Part shown: piece by piece, positions 46,001-54,519 of the stretch | Layout of the letters: every line of letters starts with the position of its first letter | Position numbering within the stretch: position 1 is the first letter of the stretch | Source of the DNA: KBS-83 sp051025295 | GTDB taxonomy: Bacteria > Acidobacteriota > Terriglobia > Terriglobales > Acidobacteriaceae | Direction: 5' to 3' (one strand) | Assembly (NCBI GenBank): GCA_051025295.1 | Contig: JBMGJV010000006.1 | Length of the DNA stretch: 64,000 nucleotides | The notes under the pieces: generated by a model | Database searches by the model: none | Told to the model about the DNA's origin: nothing | The model's input: the letters and a program-made list of their open reading frames with translations, nothing else | Program-made: the position numbers and the translations under genes

Positions 46001-47164
46001 CTATTGGAGTGGCAGCGGAGCCAGCTTCACGGTGCGACCGCTGTGCGCCGATGTGCGCGCCGCGTCCAGGATCTGCACGACGACCATGTTCGTATCGAGC
46101 GCCGTAAGATCGCCCTTCGGTTGCAGCTTGTTGTTCAGCACCGCGGCCAGGTAGTGCAGGGAATCATCCTCGGGCGCGGGGAGCGGCGTTGCTGCGCGCT
46201 CTTCGGCCGCAGCCTGCCCGGCCAGCCGCTCGCGCACCCGATCGGTCTTCACCGTCATCAGGGAACCGGTCGCGCCGTACACCTCCATGTCCTTCCGGTC
46301 GAACGGCCAGTTCCATGAAGCCTGGATGATCACCTGCGCATGCGGGTAGGTCAGGATGATCGTGCCCTCGTCGTCCACCTTCGGGTAGACCTCGGGCTTC
46401 AACTGCTGTGCCACTGCCGTGACCGTCGTCGGCGTCTCGCCGTGCATCAGCCATGTCGCCAGGTCCGCGCCATAGCAGCCGAAGTCGAACAGCGCGCCCG
46501 CGCCGTTCTTCGCCGGATCGGTCAGCCACTTCAGAAACTCCGGCTGCACGCCGATCTCCTGCGGCCCCTTGTGCCCGTCGTGCACCACCAGCTTGCGCAG
46601 CGGCCCCAGCTTTCCGGCTTCGAGCTCGTCATGCGCCGCGCGGTTCGAGGCGTACCAGGTCGTCTCGAAATTCACCAGCACCGGCACCTTCTGCTCACGC
46701 GCGATCTTGCGGATCGCCAGCGCATCCTCAACCGTCGTGGCCAGCGGCTTCTCCACCATGGATGCGACGTGATGCCGCGCTGCCTCCTCGATGGCGGCGC
46801 GATGATCCGCGATCGACGTGTAGACCAGCACCGCCTGCGGATGCGTCGCGTCGAGCATCGCCGCCTCGGTCGGGAAGAACAGCTTGGGATCGAGGTGGTA
46901 CTGCGCCGCGTACTTCTGGCGCAGCGAGGCATCCGGATCCGAGATGCCGACCAGCTGCACGTCTCTGTGGCTCGGCAGGTGATCGAGCAGCCCGGACACG
47001 TGGCCATGCACCAGGCCGACGATCGCGACGCGTACCGAGGCAGACGATTGCGCAGACGCACCTGGAGCGAACGTTCCCAGGGCACAGAGCAGGAGAGAGA
47101 CAAGGACACGGGGCTTCAGCACGCCCACCACTCTAGCAATACTTTGGTCTGAGGAATGTAGCAT
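46001..47164 (-). CDS. exported Gfo/Idh/MocA-family oxidoreductase
   Basis: A 387-residue NAD(P)-dependent sugar or polyol oxidoreductase. A hydrophobic signal (LVSLLLCALGTFAPGASAQ, about 20-39) is unusual and suggests export, perhaps by Tat in folded form, although no twin Arg is evident. The Rossmann motif reads VAIVGLVHGHVSG rather than the common GxGxxG, as in some family members. Next come the catalytic-Lys block MVEKPLATTVEDAL and the typical beta-sheet domain. The start at 47164 lacks a clear ribosome site; GTG codons a few residues later are possible. Substrate unknown. Confidence 0.83.
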   Translation of the reverse strand: MLHSSDQSIARVVGVLKPRVLVSLLLCALGTFAPGASAQSSASVRVAIVGLVHGHVSGLLDHLPSHRDVQLVGISDPDASLRQKYAAQYHLDPKLFFPTEAAMLDATHPQAVLVYTSIADHRAAIEEAARHHVASMVEKPLATTVEDALAIRKIAREQKVPVLVNFETTWYASNRAAHDELEAGKLGPLRKLVVHDGHKGPQEIGVQPEFLKWLTDPAKNGAGALFDFGCYGADLATWLMHGETPTTVTAVAQQLKPEVYPKVDDEGTIILTYPHAQVIIQASWNWPFDRKDMEVYGATGSLMTVKTDRVRERLAGQAAAEERAATPLPAPEDDSLHYLAAVLNNKLQPKGDLTALDTNMVVVQILDAARTSAHSGRTVKLAPLPLQ

Positions 47165-47190
47165 GATTACGAATCGTATATACGCCTAAG

Positions 47191-47469
47191 TCAAGGACCG
47201 AAGAAACCCTTCGCAAGGAGCTCTTCGACTGCGTCTCGTATCGCCACCTCCGTGAGCAGCGGGAGTACGATGAGGTTTTGCTCCGCGAAGAATCTCCTAC
47301 CAGATGCGAAATGTTCCTTCAGTTCTTGGGCTAAGCGAACGGAATCCCAGAAGCTGAGGGGCTTGAGCGTTCCGTCGTCCAACCGCAACTGGGCTTGCTC
47401 ATACCAGCCCTTATTCTGGATTTCGAAAGCGGTGGCGTCATCCCACTCTAATCCGATCAGGTTTGGCAT
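47191..47469 (-). CDS. small protein of unknown function, lower GC
   Basis: A 92-residue protein with a perfect AGGAGG before its ATG. The sequence starts MPNLIGLEWDDATAFEIQNK, is soluble with mixed charge, and ends in a helix (VAIRDAVEELLAKGFFGP). I do not recognise the family. Base composition is clearly lower in G+C than its neighbours, with less biased third positions, suggesting recent acquisition. Its stop is 26 nt before the Gfo/Idh start on the same strand, so it might be the first gene of that transcript. It diverges from icd across 130 nt. Confidence 0.75.
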   Translation of the reverse strand: MPNLIGLEWDDATAFEIQNKGWYEQAQLRLDDGTLKPLSFWDSVRLAQELKEHFASGRRFFAEQNLIVLPLLTEVAIRDAVEELLAKGFFGP

Positions 47470-47600
47470 CGGTCCTCCTATTGGAATCTACATCGCGCGC
47501 CGCGGCCCGGCTGCGTTGCCACAGGCGGAATCCGGATGGTAGCGTGGACGGTTGTCAGGCACTTATCAACGGACTTCCATCCACGGAGCACCCGGACTTC

Positions 47601-48995
47601 ATGCAGACCACTTATAACGGCGTCGCCCTGCCCCAGGGCGGCCAGCCGATCGAGTATGTCAACGGCGCGTACCAGGTTCCCGATCACCCCATCGTTCCTT
47701 ACATCGAAGGTGATGGCACCGGACGCGATATCTGGCGCGCCTCGCAGCGCGTCTTCGATGCAGCGGTGGAGAAGGCCTATGGCGGCAAGCGCAGCATCGC
47801 CTGGTATGAGATCTACGCCGGCGAAAAAGCCTACCGGCAGTTCCAGAACTGGCTGCCCGACGACAGCGTGAACGCCGCGCGCGATCTGCGCGTGTCCATC
47901 AAGGGGCCGCTCACCACGCCTGTCGGCGGCGGCATCCGCTCGCTTAACGTTACGCTGCGCCAGGTGCTCGATCTGTACGCGTGCATCCGGCCCGTGAAGT
48001 ACTACAGCGGCGTGCCCAGCCCGGTAAAGCATCCGGAGAAGCTCGACGTGGTGATCTTCCGCGAGAACACGGAAGACGTGTACAGCGGCATCGAGTTCCG
48101 CCAGGGAACCCCCGAGGCGAAGAAGCTGATCGACTTCCTGAACAATGACATGGGCGGCAAGAAGAAGGTGCGCGCCGACTCGGGCGTCGGCATCAAGCCC
48201 ATCTCCATATTCGGCACCAAGCGCCTGGTGCGCGCCGCGATCCAGTACGCGATCGACAATAAGCGCAGGACGGTCACGCTGGTCCACAAGGGCAACATTC
48301 AGAAGTTCACAGAAGGCGCGTTCCGCGAATGGGGCTATGAGGTCGCGACGCAGGAGTTTCGCAACGACACCGTCACCGAGCGCGAGAGCTGGATCCTCGG
48401 CAACCTCGAAACCAATCCCGGCCTCACCATCGAGCAGAACGCCGCATTGATCGAGCCCGGCCTCGAGTTCGGCTCCGATCAGTTCCGCCAGGAGCTCTAC
48501 CAGGAGATTCGCTCCACGCTCGACGCCATCGGCAGCACGCACGGCAGCGGCAAGTGGCGCGAGAAGATCCTCATTAACGATCGTATCGCGGACTCGATCT
48601 TCCAGCAGATCATCATCCGGCCCGAGGACTACAGCGTGCTCGCCACCTCGAACCTGAATGGCGACTACATCTCCGACGCTGCCGCAGCGCAGGTCGGGGG
48701 ACTCGGCATCGCGCCTGGCGCGAACGTCGGGGCCGGCTATGCCGTCTTCGAAGCCACCCACGGTACCGCGCCTAAGTACGCCGACAAGGACGTAATCAAT
48801 CCCGGATCGGTCATGCTCTCGGGTGTCATGCTGCTCGACTTCCTCGGCTGGAGCGAAGCCGCCCGCCTGGTCGAGTCGTCCATGGAGAAGACCATCCAGC
48901 AGAAGTACGTCACCTACGACTTCGAGCGCCAGATGCAGGGTGCCACCAAGGTGAAGACCAGCGAGTTCGCCACGCGAATGATCGCTAACATGTAA
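47601..48995 (+). CDS. icd: NADP-type isocitrate dehydrogenase
   Basis: Icd oxidises isocitrate to 2-oxoglutarate in the TCA cycle. It is 464 residues from the ATG at 47601; an upstream open frame to 47463 lacks homology. Conserved parts: PYIEGDGTGRDIW, the substrate and phosphorylation-site loop GGGIRSLNVTLRQ (the Ser that AceK modifies in enterobacteria), IFRENTEDVYSGIEF and HGTAPKYADKDVINPGS. Lys-Tyr after HGTAP favours NADP over NAD. It is followed after 24 nt by mdh, so the two TCA genes form an operon. Confidence 0.96.
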   Translation: MQTTYNGVALPQGGQPIEYVNGAYQVPDHPIVPYIEGDGTGRDIWRASQRVFDAAVEKAYGGKRSIAWYEIYAGEKAYRQFQNWLPDDSVNAARDLRVSIKGPLTTPVGGGIRSLNVTLRQVLDLYACIRPVKYYSGVPSPVKHPEKLDVVIFRENTEDVYSGIEFRQGTPEAKKLIDFLNNDMGGKKKVRADSGVGIKPISIFGTKRLVRAAIQYAIDNKRRTVTLVHKGNIQKFTEGAFREWGYEVATQEFRNDTVTERESWILGNLETNPGLTIEQNAALIEPGLEFGSDQFRQELYQEIRSTLDAIGSTHGSGKWREKILINDRIADSIFQQIIIRPEDYSVLATSNLNGDYISDAAAAQVGGLGIAPGANVGAGYAVFEATHGTAPKYADKDVINPGSVMLSGVMLLDFLGWSEAARLVESSMEKTIQQKYVTYDFERQMQGATKVKTSEFATRMIANM

Positions 48996-49019
48996 CCGCA
49001 CAAGACACATAGGAGAGAC

Positions 49020-49946
49020 ATGCGCAAGAAAGTCACTATCGTGGGCGCCGGCAACGTCGGCGCTACCGCTGCACACTGGATCGCTGCCAAGGAACTGGCC
49101 GATGTCGTGCTGATCGACGTCGCCGAAGGCATTCCCCAGGGCAAGGCGCTCGACCTGCTCGAGGCCATGCCGATTGAGAAGCGTGACGTGAACGTGATCG
49201 GCGCGAACGACTACGCCGAAGCCGCGAACTCCGACATCGTCGTCATCACTGCCGGCATTCCGCGCAAGCCGGGCATGAGCCGCGATGACCTGCTGCAGAC
49301 CAATTACAAGATCATGTCCGACGTGGTGAACAAGATCACCGCGGTCGCGCCGAACTCCATCCTGATCATCGTCTCGAACCCCCTCGATGCCATGGCGCAG
49401 GCGGCGTTCAAGCAGTCGAAGTTCAACCGCGAGCGCGTCATCGGCATGGCCGGCGTGCTTGATTCAGCACGCTACCGCACCTTCATCGCGGAAGAGCTGA
49501 AGGTCTCGGTCGAGAACGTCACAGCCTTTGTGCTTGGTGGCCACGGCGACACCATGGTCCCGCTGCCGCGCTACTCCACCGTAGCCGGCATTCCGATTGC
49601 AGAGTTGATGAGCCAGCCCGTCATCGATCGCATCGTCCAGCGCACGCGCGATGGTGGTGCGGAGATCGTCAAGCACCTGAAGACCGGCTCCGCTTACTAT
49701 GCGCCCTCTGCCGCTGCGGTCGAGATGGTCGAGGCGATCCTCAAGGACAAGAAGAAGATACTGCCCTGCGCGGCGTATCTCGAAGGCGAGTACGGCATCA
49801 AGGGCTACTACATTGGCGTCCCCTGCAAGCTTGGCGAGCGTGGCCTCGAGCAGATCATCGAGATCAAGCTCACACCCGAAGAGCAGGCCGCCCTGCAGAA
49901 GAGCGCTGACTCGGTCAAGGAGCTCTGCGCCGTCATTGGCGTCTAG
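49020..49946 (+). CDS. mdh: malate dehydrogenase (LDH-like type)
   Basis: Mdh interconverts malate and oxaloacetate. It is 308 residues. NAD-binding GAGNVGATAAHW, an acidic residue ending beta-2 (VVLIDVAEG) for NAD preference, the active-site loop AGIPRKPGMSRDDLL with substrate-binding Arg, and the catalytic His in LGGHGDTMVPLPRYS. The sequence is of the LDH-like MDH group common in Acidobacteria. AGGAGAG precedes the ATG by 5 nt. A strong hairpin (49991-50022) follows, separating it from the convergent cyclophilin gene. Confidence 0.96.
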   Translation: MRKKVTIVGAGNVGATAAHWIAAKELADVVLIDVAEGIPQGKALDLLEAMPIEKRDVNVIGANDYAEAANSDIVVITAGIPRKPGMSRDDLLQTNYKIMSDVVNKITAVAPNSILIIVSNPLDAMAQAAFKQSKFNRERVIGMAGVLDSARYRTFIAEELKVSVENVTAFVLGGHGDTMVPLPRYSTVAGIPIAELMSQPVIDRIVQRTRDGGAEIVKHLKTGSAYYAPSAAAVEMVEAILKDKKKILPCAAYLEGEYGIKGYYIGVPCKLGERGLEQIIEIKLTPEEQAALQKSADSVKELCAVIGV

Positions 49947-49990
49947 TCGGCACCCTCGCGAAGCGAGGAGTCGTACCGCGCGAAACAGTA

Positions 49991-50022
49991 AGGGCGAGGC
50001 CATTGGCCTCGCCCTCCTCTTT
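49991..50022. terminator. bidirectional terminator hairpin after mdh
   Basis: An 11-bp perfect stem (AGGGCGAGGCC with GGCCTCGCCCT) closed by the 3-nt loop ATT, followed by CCTCTTTG. It lies between the convergent mdh and cyclophilin genes. The T-tract is short, so termination may be partial. A smaller 6-bp hairpin (49961-49975) precedes it. Confidence 0.75.
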
Positions 50023-50040
50023 GCAGCCGAAATCAAGCGC

Positions 50041-50571
50041 TTACGACACGCGCTCGATCGTTACACTCTCGAGCACCACGGGCGTCTTCGGCTTGTCCTG
50101 CGCGCCGCGCGGCAGCCGGCTGATCTTCTCAGCAATGTCCTGGCCCTCCACCACTTCGCCGAAGATGGTGTGCTTTCCTGTCAGCCACTCCGTGTTGGCC
50201 GTCGTGATGAAGAACTGCGAGCCGTTCGTATTTGGCCCGGCGTTCGCCATGGCCAGCTTGCCTGCCTTGTCGAAGCGATGCTGCGAGCCCTTGGTCTCAT
50301 CTTCGAAGCGGTAGCCCGGGCCGCCCATGCCGGTGCCCGCGGGGTCGCCGCCCTGGATCATGAAGTCGGGAATGATGCGGTGGAAGACAGTGCCGTCGTA
50401 CAGCTTCTTGGTCGACTTCTGCCGTGTGTTCGGGTCACTCCACTCGCGCTTGCCTTCGGCCAGCTCGATGAAGTTCGTCACCGTCTTTGGCGCTTCCTGT
50501 TCAAACAGACGGCACACAATCGTGCCCTCGCTGGTATTCAGTACGGCATACGTGCCTGGGTTTCTTGCCAT
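50041..50571 (-). CDS. cytoplasmic cyclophilin-type peptidyl-prolyl isomerase
   Basis: A 176-residue single-domain PPIase catalysing cis-trans isomerisation at proline. The start at 50571 has CAGGAGA upstream; a longer frame to 50736 runs into the neighbouring gene. Signature blocks: LYDGTVFHRIIPDFMIQGGDPAGTGMGGPGY (catalytic Arg in FHRIIP) and NTNGSQFFITTANTEWLTGKHTIFGEV. There is no signal peptide. It is a tandem paralogue of the exported cyclophilin 76 nt upstream, with matching blocks throughout. Confidence 0.94.
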   Translation of the reverse strand: MARNPGTYAVLNTSEGTIVCRLFEQEAPKTVTNFIELAEGKREWSDPNTRQKSTKKLYDGTVFHRIIPDFMIQGGDPAGTGMGGPGYRFEDETKGSQHRFDKAGKLAMANAGPNTNGSQFFITTANTEWLTGKHTIFGEVVEGQDIAEKISRLPRGAQDKPKTPVVLESVTIERVS

Positions 50572-50621
50572 TCGTGTCTCCTGCTTTCTTTGTTGACTCT
50601 TCGCGTCTTGGTAGGGGTAGC

Positions 50622-50636
50622 GCGGCACAATGCCGC
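50622..50636. repeat. short hairpin between tandem cyclophilin genes
   Basis: GCGGCA and TGCCGC form a 6-bp stem with loop CAA inside the 76-nt gap between the two cyclophilin genes. No T-run follows, so termination is doubtful. Confidence 0.35.
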
Positions 50637-50647
50637 ACTGCAAGAAT

Positions 50648-51379
50648 CTAGTGTGGCCGCGCCTCGAGCGCTGGCGCTGGCGCGGGAGCGGCGGCCTCTG
50701 CTGGCTTAGGCGGCAGAGGCTGCCCGGCCGGCACAATGCTCACCTTCTTCAGCACCACTGGCGTCAGCGGCTTGTCCCGCGGATCGCGCTCCACGCGCGT
50801 GATGGACTTCACCACCAGCACCGATGATGGATCGCATTGCCCGAACACGGTGTAATTTCCATTGAGCGTCGGATACGGCTCCTCGGTGATGAAGAACTGC
50901 GAGCCGTCCGTGTTCGGCCCGGAGTTGGCCATTGCCAACCGCCCCGGCAGGTTGAACATCAGCGACGGATTGATCTCGTCCGGTATGTAGTAGCCCGGGT
51001 CACCCATGCCGTTGCCCAGCAGATCGCCCCCCTGCGCCATGAATCCAGGGATCACGCGATGAAAGATCGTGCCGTCGTAAAACGGCTTGCCGTGCACCTT
51101 CTCGTGCGTGGTCGGGTCGCTCCAGTCCTTGGTGCCCTGCGCCAGCCCGATAAAATTCTCGACTGTCTGCGGCGCCTGCTTGTCGAACAGGCGGCACGTG
51201 ATGCGGCCCATGCTGGTGTCGAACACAGCCATGGGACCGGTCGGCTCCACGGGAGCGGGCACCTGTGCGCCGGGTGAGTCTGGCAGTTCCGCCGAGGGCG
51301 GCGGCGGCGTGGTCTGCTGGGCCGAGGCCACGTTGACAGAGAGAGCGAACGCGCAGAGAAGTCGTCGAACAGAATGCAT
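50648..51379 (-). CDS. exported cyclophilin-type peptidyl-prolyl isomerase
   Basis: A 243-residue PPIase. The ATG at 51379 begins a Sec signal (VRRLLCAFALSVNVASA) cut near ASA|QQ; a TTG four codons earlier is an alternative. A proline-rich linker (about 25-45) precedes the cyclophilin domain with FYDGTIFHRVIPGFMAQGGDLLGNGMG and NTDGSQFFITEEPYPTLNGNYTVFGQ. The C-terminal tail is Pro/Ala-rich. It probably assists folding of exported proteins in the periplasm. Same orientation as the cytoplasmic paralogue downstream. Confidence 0.93.
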   Translation of the reverse strand: MHSVRRLLCAFALSVNVASAQQTTPPPPSAELPDSPGAQVPAPVEPTGPMAVFDTSMGRITCRLFDKQAPQTVENFIGLAQGTKDWSDPTTHEKVHGKPFYDGTIFHRVIPGFMAQGGDLLGNGMGDPGYYIPDEINPSLMFNLPGRLAMANSGPNTDGSQFFITEEPYPTLNGNYTVFGQCDPSSVLVVKSITRVERDPRDKPLTPVVLKKVSIVPAGQPLPPKPAEAAAPAPAPALEARPH

Positions 51380-51521
51380 GCACAAATCCAAAATTCAGGG
51401 TACTGCATCCGCTCGGAAACGCGCCACCGGGGCCATCGCGTAGTCTTGGTTTGTAAAGCACGAGCTGAGGTGCACACTTAACTCAGCTGCTCCGTGAGCT
51501 CGGCGAGAGAGGTTTCCAACG

Positions 51522-51824
51522 ATGGCGAAAATGGTCGTGATCTACAAGACTCCGACAGATCCAGCCGCATTCGATCAGCACTATGCCGCGACGCACATTC
51601 CGCTGGCGAAGAAAGTTCCGGGACTGCGCAAGTTCGAGATCAGCCATGGCCCGGTCGGTGGTCCGGCCGGCCCCTCGGGCGTCCACCTGCTTGCCACGCT
51701 GCACTTCGACAGCATGTCTGCTCTGCAAGCAGGCCTTGGCAGTCCGGAGGGCCAGGCTGCTGGGGCGGACGCGCAGAACCTCGGGCCACACGAGATATTT
51801 CTGTTCGATACGCGAGAGGTCTGA
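51522..51824 (+). CDS. EthD-family protein
   Basis: A 100-residue alpha+beta-barrel protein. The sequence MVVIYKTPTDPAAFDQHYAATHIPLAKKVPGLRKFE is the usual EthD start, with FxxHYxxxHxPL, and the C-terminal ATLHFDSMSALQAGLGSPEG and FDTREV match. EthD was named from an ether-degradation operon where it is required but of unknown mechanism; most homologues, as here, stand alone. The fold can be dimeric and may bind small hydrophobic molecules. It has GAGAGAGG upstream and diverges from the exported cyclophilin. Confidence 0.86.
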   Translation: MAKMVVIYKTPTDPAAFDQHYAATHIPLAKKVPGLRKFEISHGPVGGPAGPSGVHLLATLHFDSMSALQAGLGSPEGQAAGADAQNLGPHEIFLFDTREV

Positions 51825-51884
51825 TTCTCGCGGGAATGACCCAGTGCCCTGACCCACGCATCTCACTCACGCAGGAGGAAACTC

Positions 51885-52064
51885 ATGGGATTCCTGAAGC
51901 GCCGCCTCTTCTTCTTCGCCAGCCGCTACCTGATGCAAAGCCGCTGGGGACGCCGCGTGCTCTGGCTCGTCGCCGTGCGCGCACTGCGCACGCGTGTACG
52001 CCAATTCGTCACGGATTTGTCCGGTCTCTACCCGGCGCTGCGGCCGATTCGCGCCTGGGTTTAA
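51885..52064 (+). CDS. small very basic protein, 59 residues
   Basis: A 59-residue frame beginning MGFLKRRLFFFASRYLMQSR with a perfect AGGAGG 6 nt before the ATG. It contains 13 Arg and one Lys, with aromatic residues between, and ends PALRPIRAWV. The composition suggests an amphipathic, membrane- or nucleic-acid-binding protein. I do not recognise a family. It lies 60 nt after the EthD gene and may be co-transcribed. It is convergent with the DUF2277 gene. Confidence 0.65.
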   Translation: MGFLKRRLFFFASRYLMQSRWGRRVLWLVAVRALRTRVRQFVTDLSGLYPALRPIRAWV

Positions 52065-52107
52065 ATCCGGCCCGCTGCACGCAAAGCTGCAGCCCGCAAG
52101 ACGGCTG

Positions 52108-52377
52108 TCAGGCGGGAAAGCGGGCCGCATTGCGAGCCCGCGCCTTGGCAGCCTCTTCCTCGCGGCTGCGCGGAGGAGCCTGCGTCTCGAGCAAGCCGAG
52201 CAGCCGCGCAGAGGCAGCCGTCACCTCTTCCACTGCAGCCGCGAACGCCGCTTCGTTGGCCTTCGACGGCTTGCTGAAGCCGCTGATCTTGCGCACATAC
52301 TGCAGCGACGCCGCGCGAATGTCGTCCGGTGTGACGGGCGGCTCGAAGTTGAACAGCATCTTGATATTGCGACACAT
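52108..52377 (-). CDS. DUF2277-family protein
   Basis: An 89-residue protein that starts MCRNIKMLFNFEPPVTPDDI and continues RAASLQYVRKISGFSKPSKANEAAF, the diagnostic opening of DUF2277. The Cys at position 2 and the Asn-Ile-Lys run are invariant in family members I know. It is helical and cytoplasmic. Function is not established; related genes occur widely in soil bacteria. The C-terminus is charged (SREEEAAKARARNAARF). It is 18 nt downstream of the racemase-like gene on the same strand. Confidence 0.9.
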   Translation of the reverse strand: MCRNIKMLFNFEPPVTPDDIRAASLQYVRKISGFSKPSKANEAAFAAAVEEVTAASARLLGLLETQAPPRSREEEAAKARARNAARFPA

Positions 52378-52395
52378 CGTTGCACCCCCATGCGC

Positions 52396-53100
52396 CTACG
52401 CGTGCTGGTCGTCTCCGAGCACCCGCGCTGCGATGTCTTCCAGATGAACCGCGGCACAGTCCACGAACGGAAACCTTGCGTGTGACGCGTCGAACGCCGA
52501 CGCTAGATCAGTCCCGGCCAGAAGAATCGCGTCGACTCTCTCGCGTCCGCACATCGCTTCTGCCAGAGCGCTGAGGCCCGCGTACTGCGCTTCCGTTCCG
52601 CCTCCACGCAGCGCCAGGTCGGTGTACGTCTCGTAGATGTAGGTTTCCTCGTCCGTCCTCCAGGGCACGATCTCAATGCCAGGCAGCAATCCGTAGAGCT
52701 TCGACTGCATGACAAACTTCGTGCCGAAGACGGCCACTCTGCGGACGCCACGCGCAGCGAGCTTGCGCTGGAGCGGATCAAACAGGTTGAACACGGGAAG
52801 CGGTGACCGCGCCTGGAGCTCGTGAATGCAGTAATGCGGCGTGACAGCCGGCAGCACGGCACATGTTGCGCCTGCCGCTTCGAGACGCTGGATGTAGCCG
52901 AGCAGATACTCCGTGAGTCCGAGTCGATCTTCGGCCTGCACATACGCCAGTACACGCGGCACGTCTCCGTGCGTCATCACCAAGTCCAGGATCACGCCAC
53001 GGTCATCGTGCGCCTTCGCGAGCCCCTTGTAGTAGAAGACGGAAGCGGCGACGCCAAAGCCGCCGAGCAAGCCGACACAGCGACCCAGTCTCTTGCGCAC
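52396..53100 (-). CDS. aspartate/glutamate racemase-fold protein lacking catalytic cysteines
   Basis: A 234-residue protein with the two-domain Asp/Glu racemase fold: GLLGGFGVAAS start, GYIQRLEAAGATCAVLPAVTPHYCI in domain one and VDAILLAGTDLA in domain two. In active members these read about CNT(A/P)H and GCTE. Here the first cysteine position is Ala (A85) and the second is Gly (G196), while H89 and the Thr residues remain. A Cys at 91 is not at the usual position. It is therefore probably not a standard racemase and may act as a hydantoin- or maleate-type relative, or bind without turnover (inference). Confidence 0.75.
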   Translation of the reverse strand: MRKRLGRCVGLLGGFGVAASVFYYKGLAKAHDDRGVILDLVMTHGDVPRVLAYVQAEDRLGLTEYLLGYIQRLEAAGATCAVLPAVTPHYCIHELQARSPLPVFNLFDPLQRKLAARGVRRVAVFGTKFVMQSKLYGLLPGIEIVPWRTDEETYIYETYTDLALRGGGTEAQYAGLSALAEAMCGRERVDAILLAGTDLASAFDASHARFPFVDCAAVHLEDIAARVLGDDQHA

Positions 53101-53134
53101 TCCAATGATCCTCGCGGCGGTTGATCGCCGCCGC

Positions 53135-54451
53135 CTACTTATGAAACGGCTGCTGTTCCGTAATCTGAGGCCGACCCCGCTCCTGCGCCTGCAACTGCCG
53201 GCTCACCTTCTCCACCTCGCCGAAGACGCGCAGCAGGTTGCCGTTCATGATCTTCGCGCAGTCCGCCTCGCTGTAACCGCGCTGCTTCAGCGCCGCCGTG
53301 ATCTTCGGCAGGTCCGCCGCGGAATCGATCCCTTCCGGCGCCGATGGAATGCCGTCGAAGTCCGACCCGATGCCGACATGATCGATGCCCGCCACCTTCA
53401 CCATGTGGTCGATGTGATCGATCAACGCGCTCAGCGGCGGTCGCGGGATTTTCGCAGCGAACGCGTTGTCCATCTTCTCTTCCTGCGCATAGACCCAGGG
53501 CTTGCCTTCAGCCTTGGCCTGCTCCCGCGCGGCCTTCTCTGCCGCCTCGCGCTCTGGCGCCTGGGCCTGCCACGCCTTCAGCCAGTCGTTCGAGAGAAAG
53601 CCGGAGAAGAAGTTCACCTGCGCCACGCCGCCATTGTTGGCGAGCGCCCGCAGCATCTCGTCCGTCATGTTGCGCGGCGCATTCGTGATCGCCCGTGCCG
53701 AGGAGTGCGACGCGATCACCGGCGCACGGCTCAGGATCAGCGTCCGGTAGAACGTCTTGTCTGCCACGTGCGAGATATCGACCATCATGCCCAGCCGGTT
53801 CATCTCGTACACCACGTCCTTGCCGAATTCGTTCAGCCCCTCCTGCGTGTGCGGCACCTTCGCATCGTTGATGTCGCCGGACGAATCGGCCCAGTCATTC
53901 GAGTTAGACCAGGTCAGCGTCATGTAGCGCACGCCCAGCCGATAGTAGTCGCGCAGGAGCCCCAGCGAATTCTCGATCGAGTGCCCGCCCTCGATCCCCA
54001 TCAGCGCAGCCAGTTTGTGCTCGCGGTGCGCACGCTCGATGTCAGCCACCGAGTAGGCCATCATCATCTGGTCCGGATGCGCGAGCGCCGCCTGGTGCAC
54101 AACGTCGATCAGCTCCAGCGTGCGCCGCGCGTAGTGGCCCTGGTAGAACTTCGGCTCCACCCAGATCGAAAAGAACTCTGCGCCCAGGTTGCCCTGCTTC
54201 GCCGCGGCAAAGTTCACCATCCCGCCGTTCAGCGGCTGCGTCAGGTCGTACTGCTCGTCCAGCATGCGCTGTGGAGTGTCGGCATGCGTGTCCACAAAGA
54301 AGGCGGGACCTGCGGCGGCGTGCGTTCCGGATTGTGTCATCGTGTGTGGTTTCGGGGGCGAGCTCGGGTGCGGCGCGGCGGCTGAGGTTTGTGCCAGCAC
54401 CGGAGAAGTGCAGCAACTGAAAGAAAGCAGAAGAGCTGCGGGCAGCTTCAT
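53135..54451 (-). CDS. membrane dipeptidase (peptidase M19)
   Basis: A 438-residue zinc dipeptidase related to renal dipeptidase, exported. The start at 54451 begins a signal peptide (LPAALLLSFSCCTSPVLAQ). Metal ligands: HAD in FVDTHADTP, Glu in MGIEGGHSIE, His in MMVDISHVADK and His in VIASHSSARA. The region HVGIGSDFDG and the C-terminal NLLRVFGEVEKV are conserved. An extended helical Ala/Glu-rich insert (AWQAQAPEREAAEKAAREQAK) is unusual and may be a surface helix. It probably cleaves dipeptides in the periplasm. Divergent from the 69-residue small gene. Confidence 0.91.
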   Translation of the reverse strand: MKLPAALLLSFSCCTSPVLAQTSAAAPHPSSPPKPHTMTQSGTHAAAGPAFFVDTHADTPQRMLDEQYDLTQPLNGGMVNFAAAKQGNLGAEFFSIWVEPKFYQGHYARRTLELIDVVHQAALAHPDQMMMAYSVADIERAHREHKLAALMGIEGGHSIENSLGLLRDYYRLGVRYMTLTWSNSNDWADSSGDINDAKVPHTQEGLNEFGKDVVYEMNRLGMMVDISHVADKTFYRTLILSRAPVIASHSSARAITNAPRNMTDEMLRALANNGGVAQVNFFSGFLSNDWLKAWQAQAPEREAAEKAAREQAKAEGKPWVYAQEEKMDNAFAAKIPRPPLSALIDHIDHMVKVAGIDHVGIGSDFDGIPSAPEGIDSAADLPKITAALKQRGYSEADCAKIMNGNLLRVFGEVEKVSRQLQAQERGRPQITEQQPFHK

Positions 54452-54519
54452 GGACTCCGAGTGTAGCAAAGCGGCAACCCCTACCCCGGTCGCCCCATCC
54501 ATCAGGGAAGAGGTGACTC

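Noticed and set aside
47478..49076. A 532-codon minus-strand frame opposite icd.
   Set aside because: Icd is clear by its active-site motifs; the antisense protein has no recognisable features.
52069..52126. Inverted repeat GGCCCGCT/AGCGGGCC as a terminator between convergent small genes.
   Set aside because: The arms are over 40 nt apart, one arm is inside the DUF2277 coding region, and no T-run follows.
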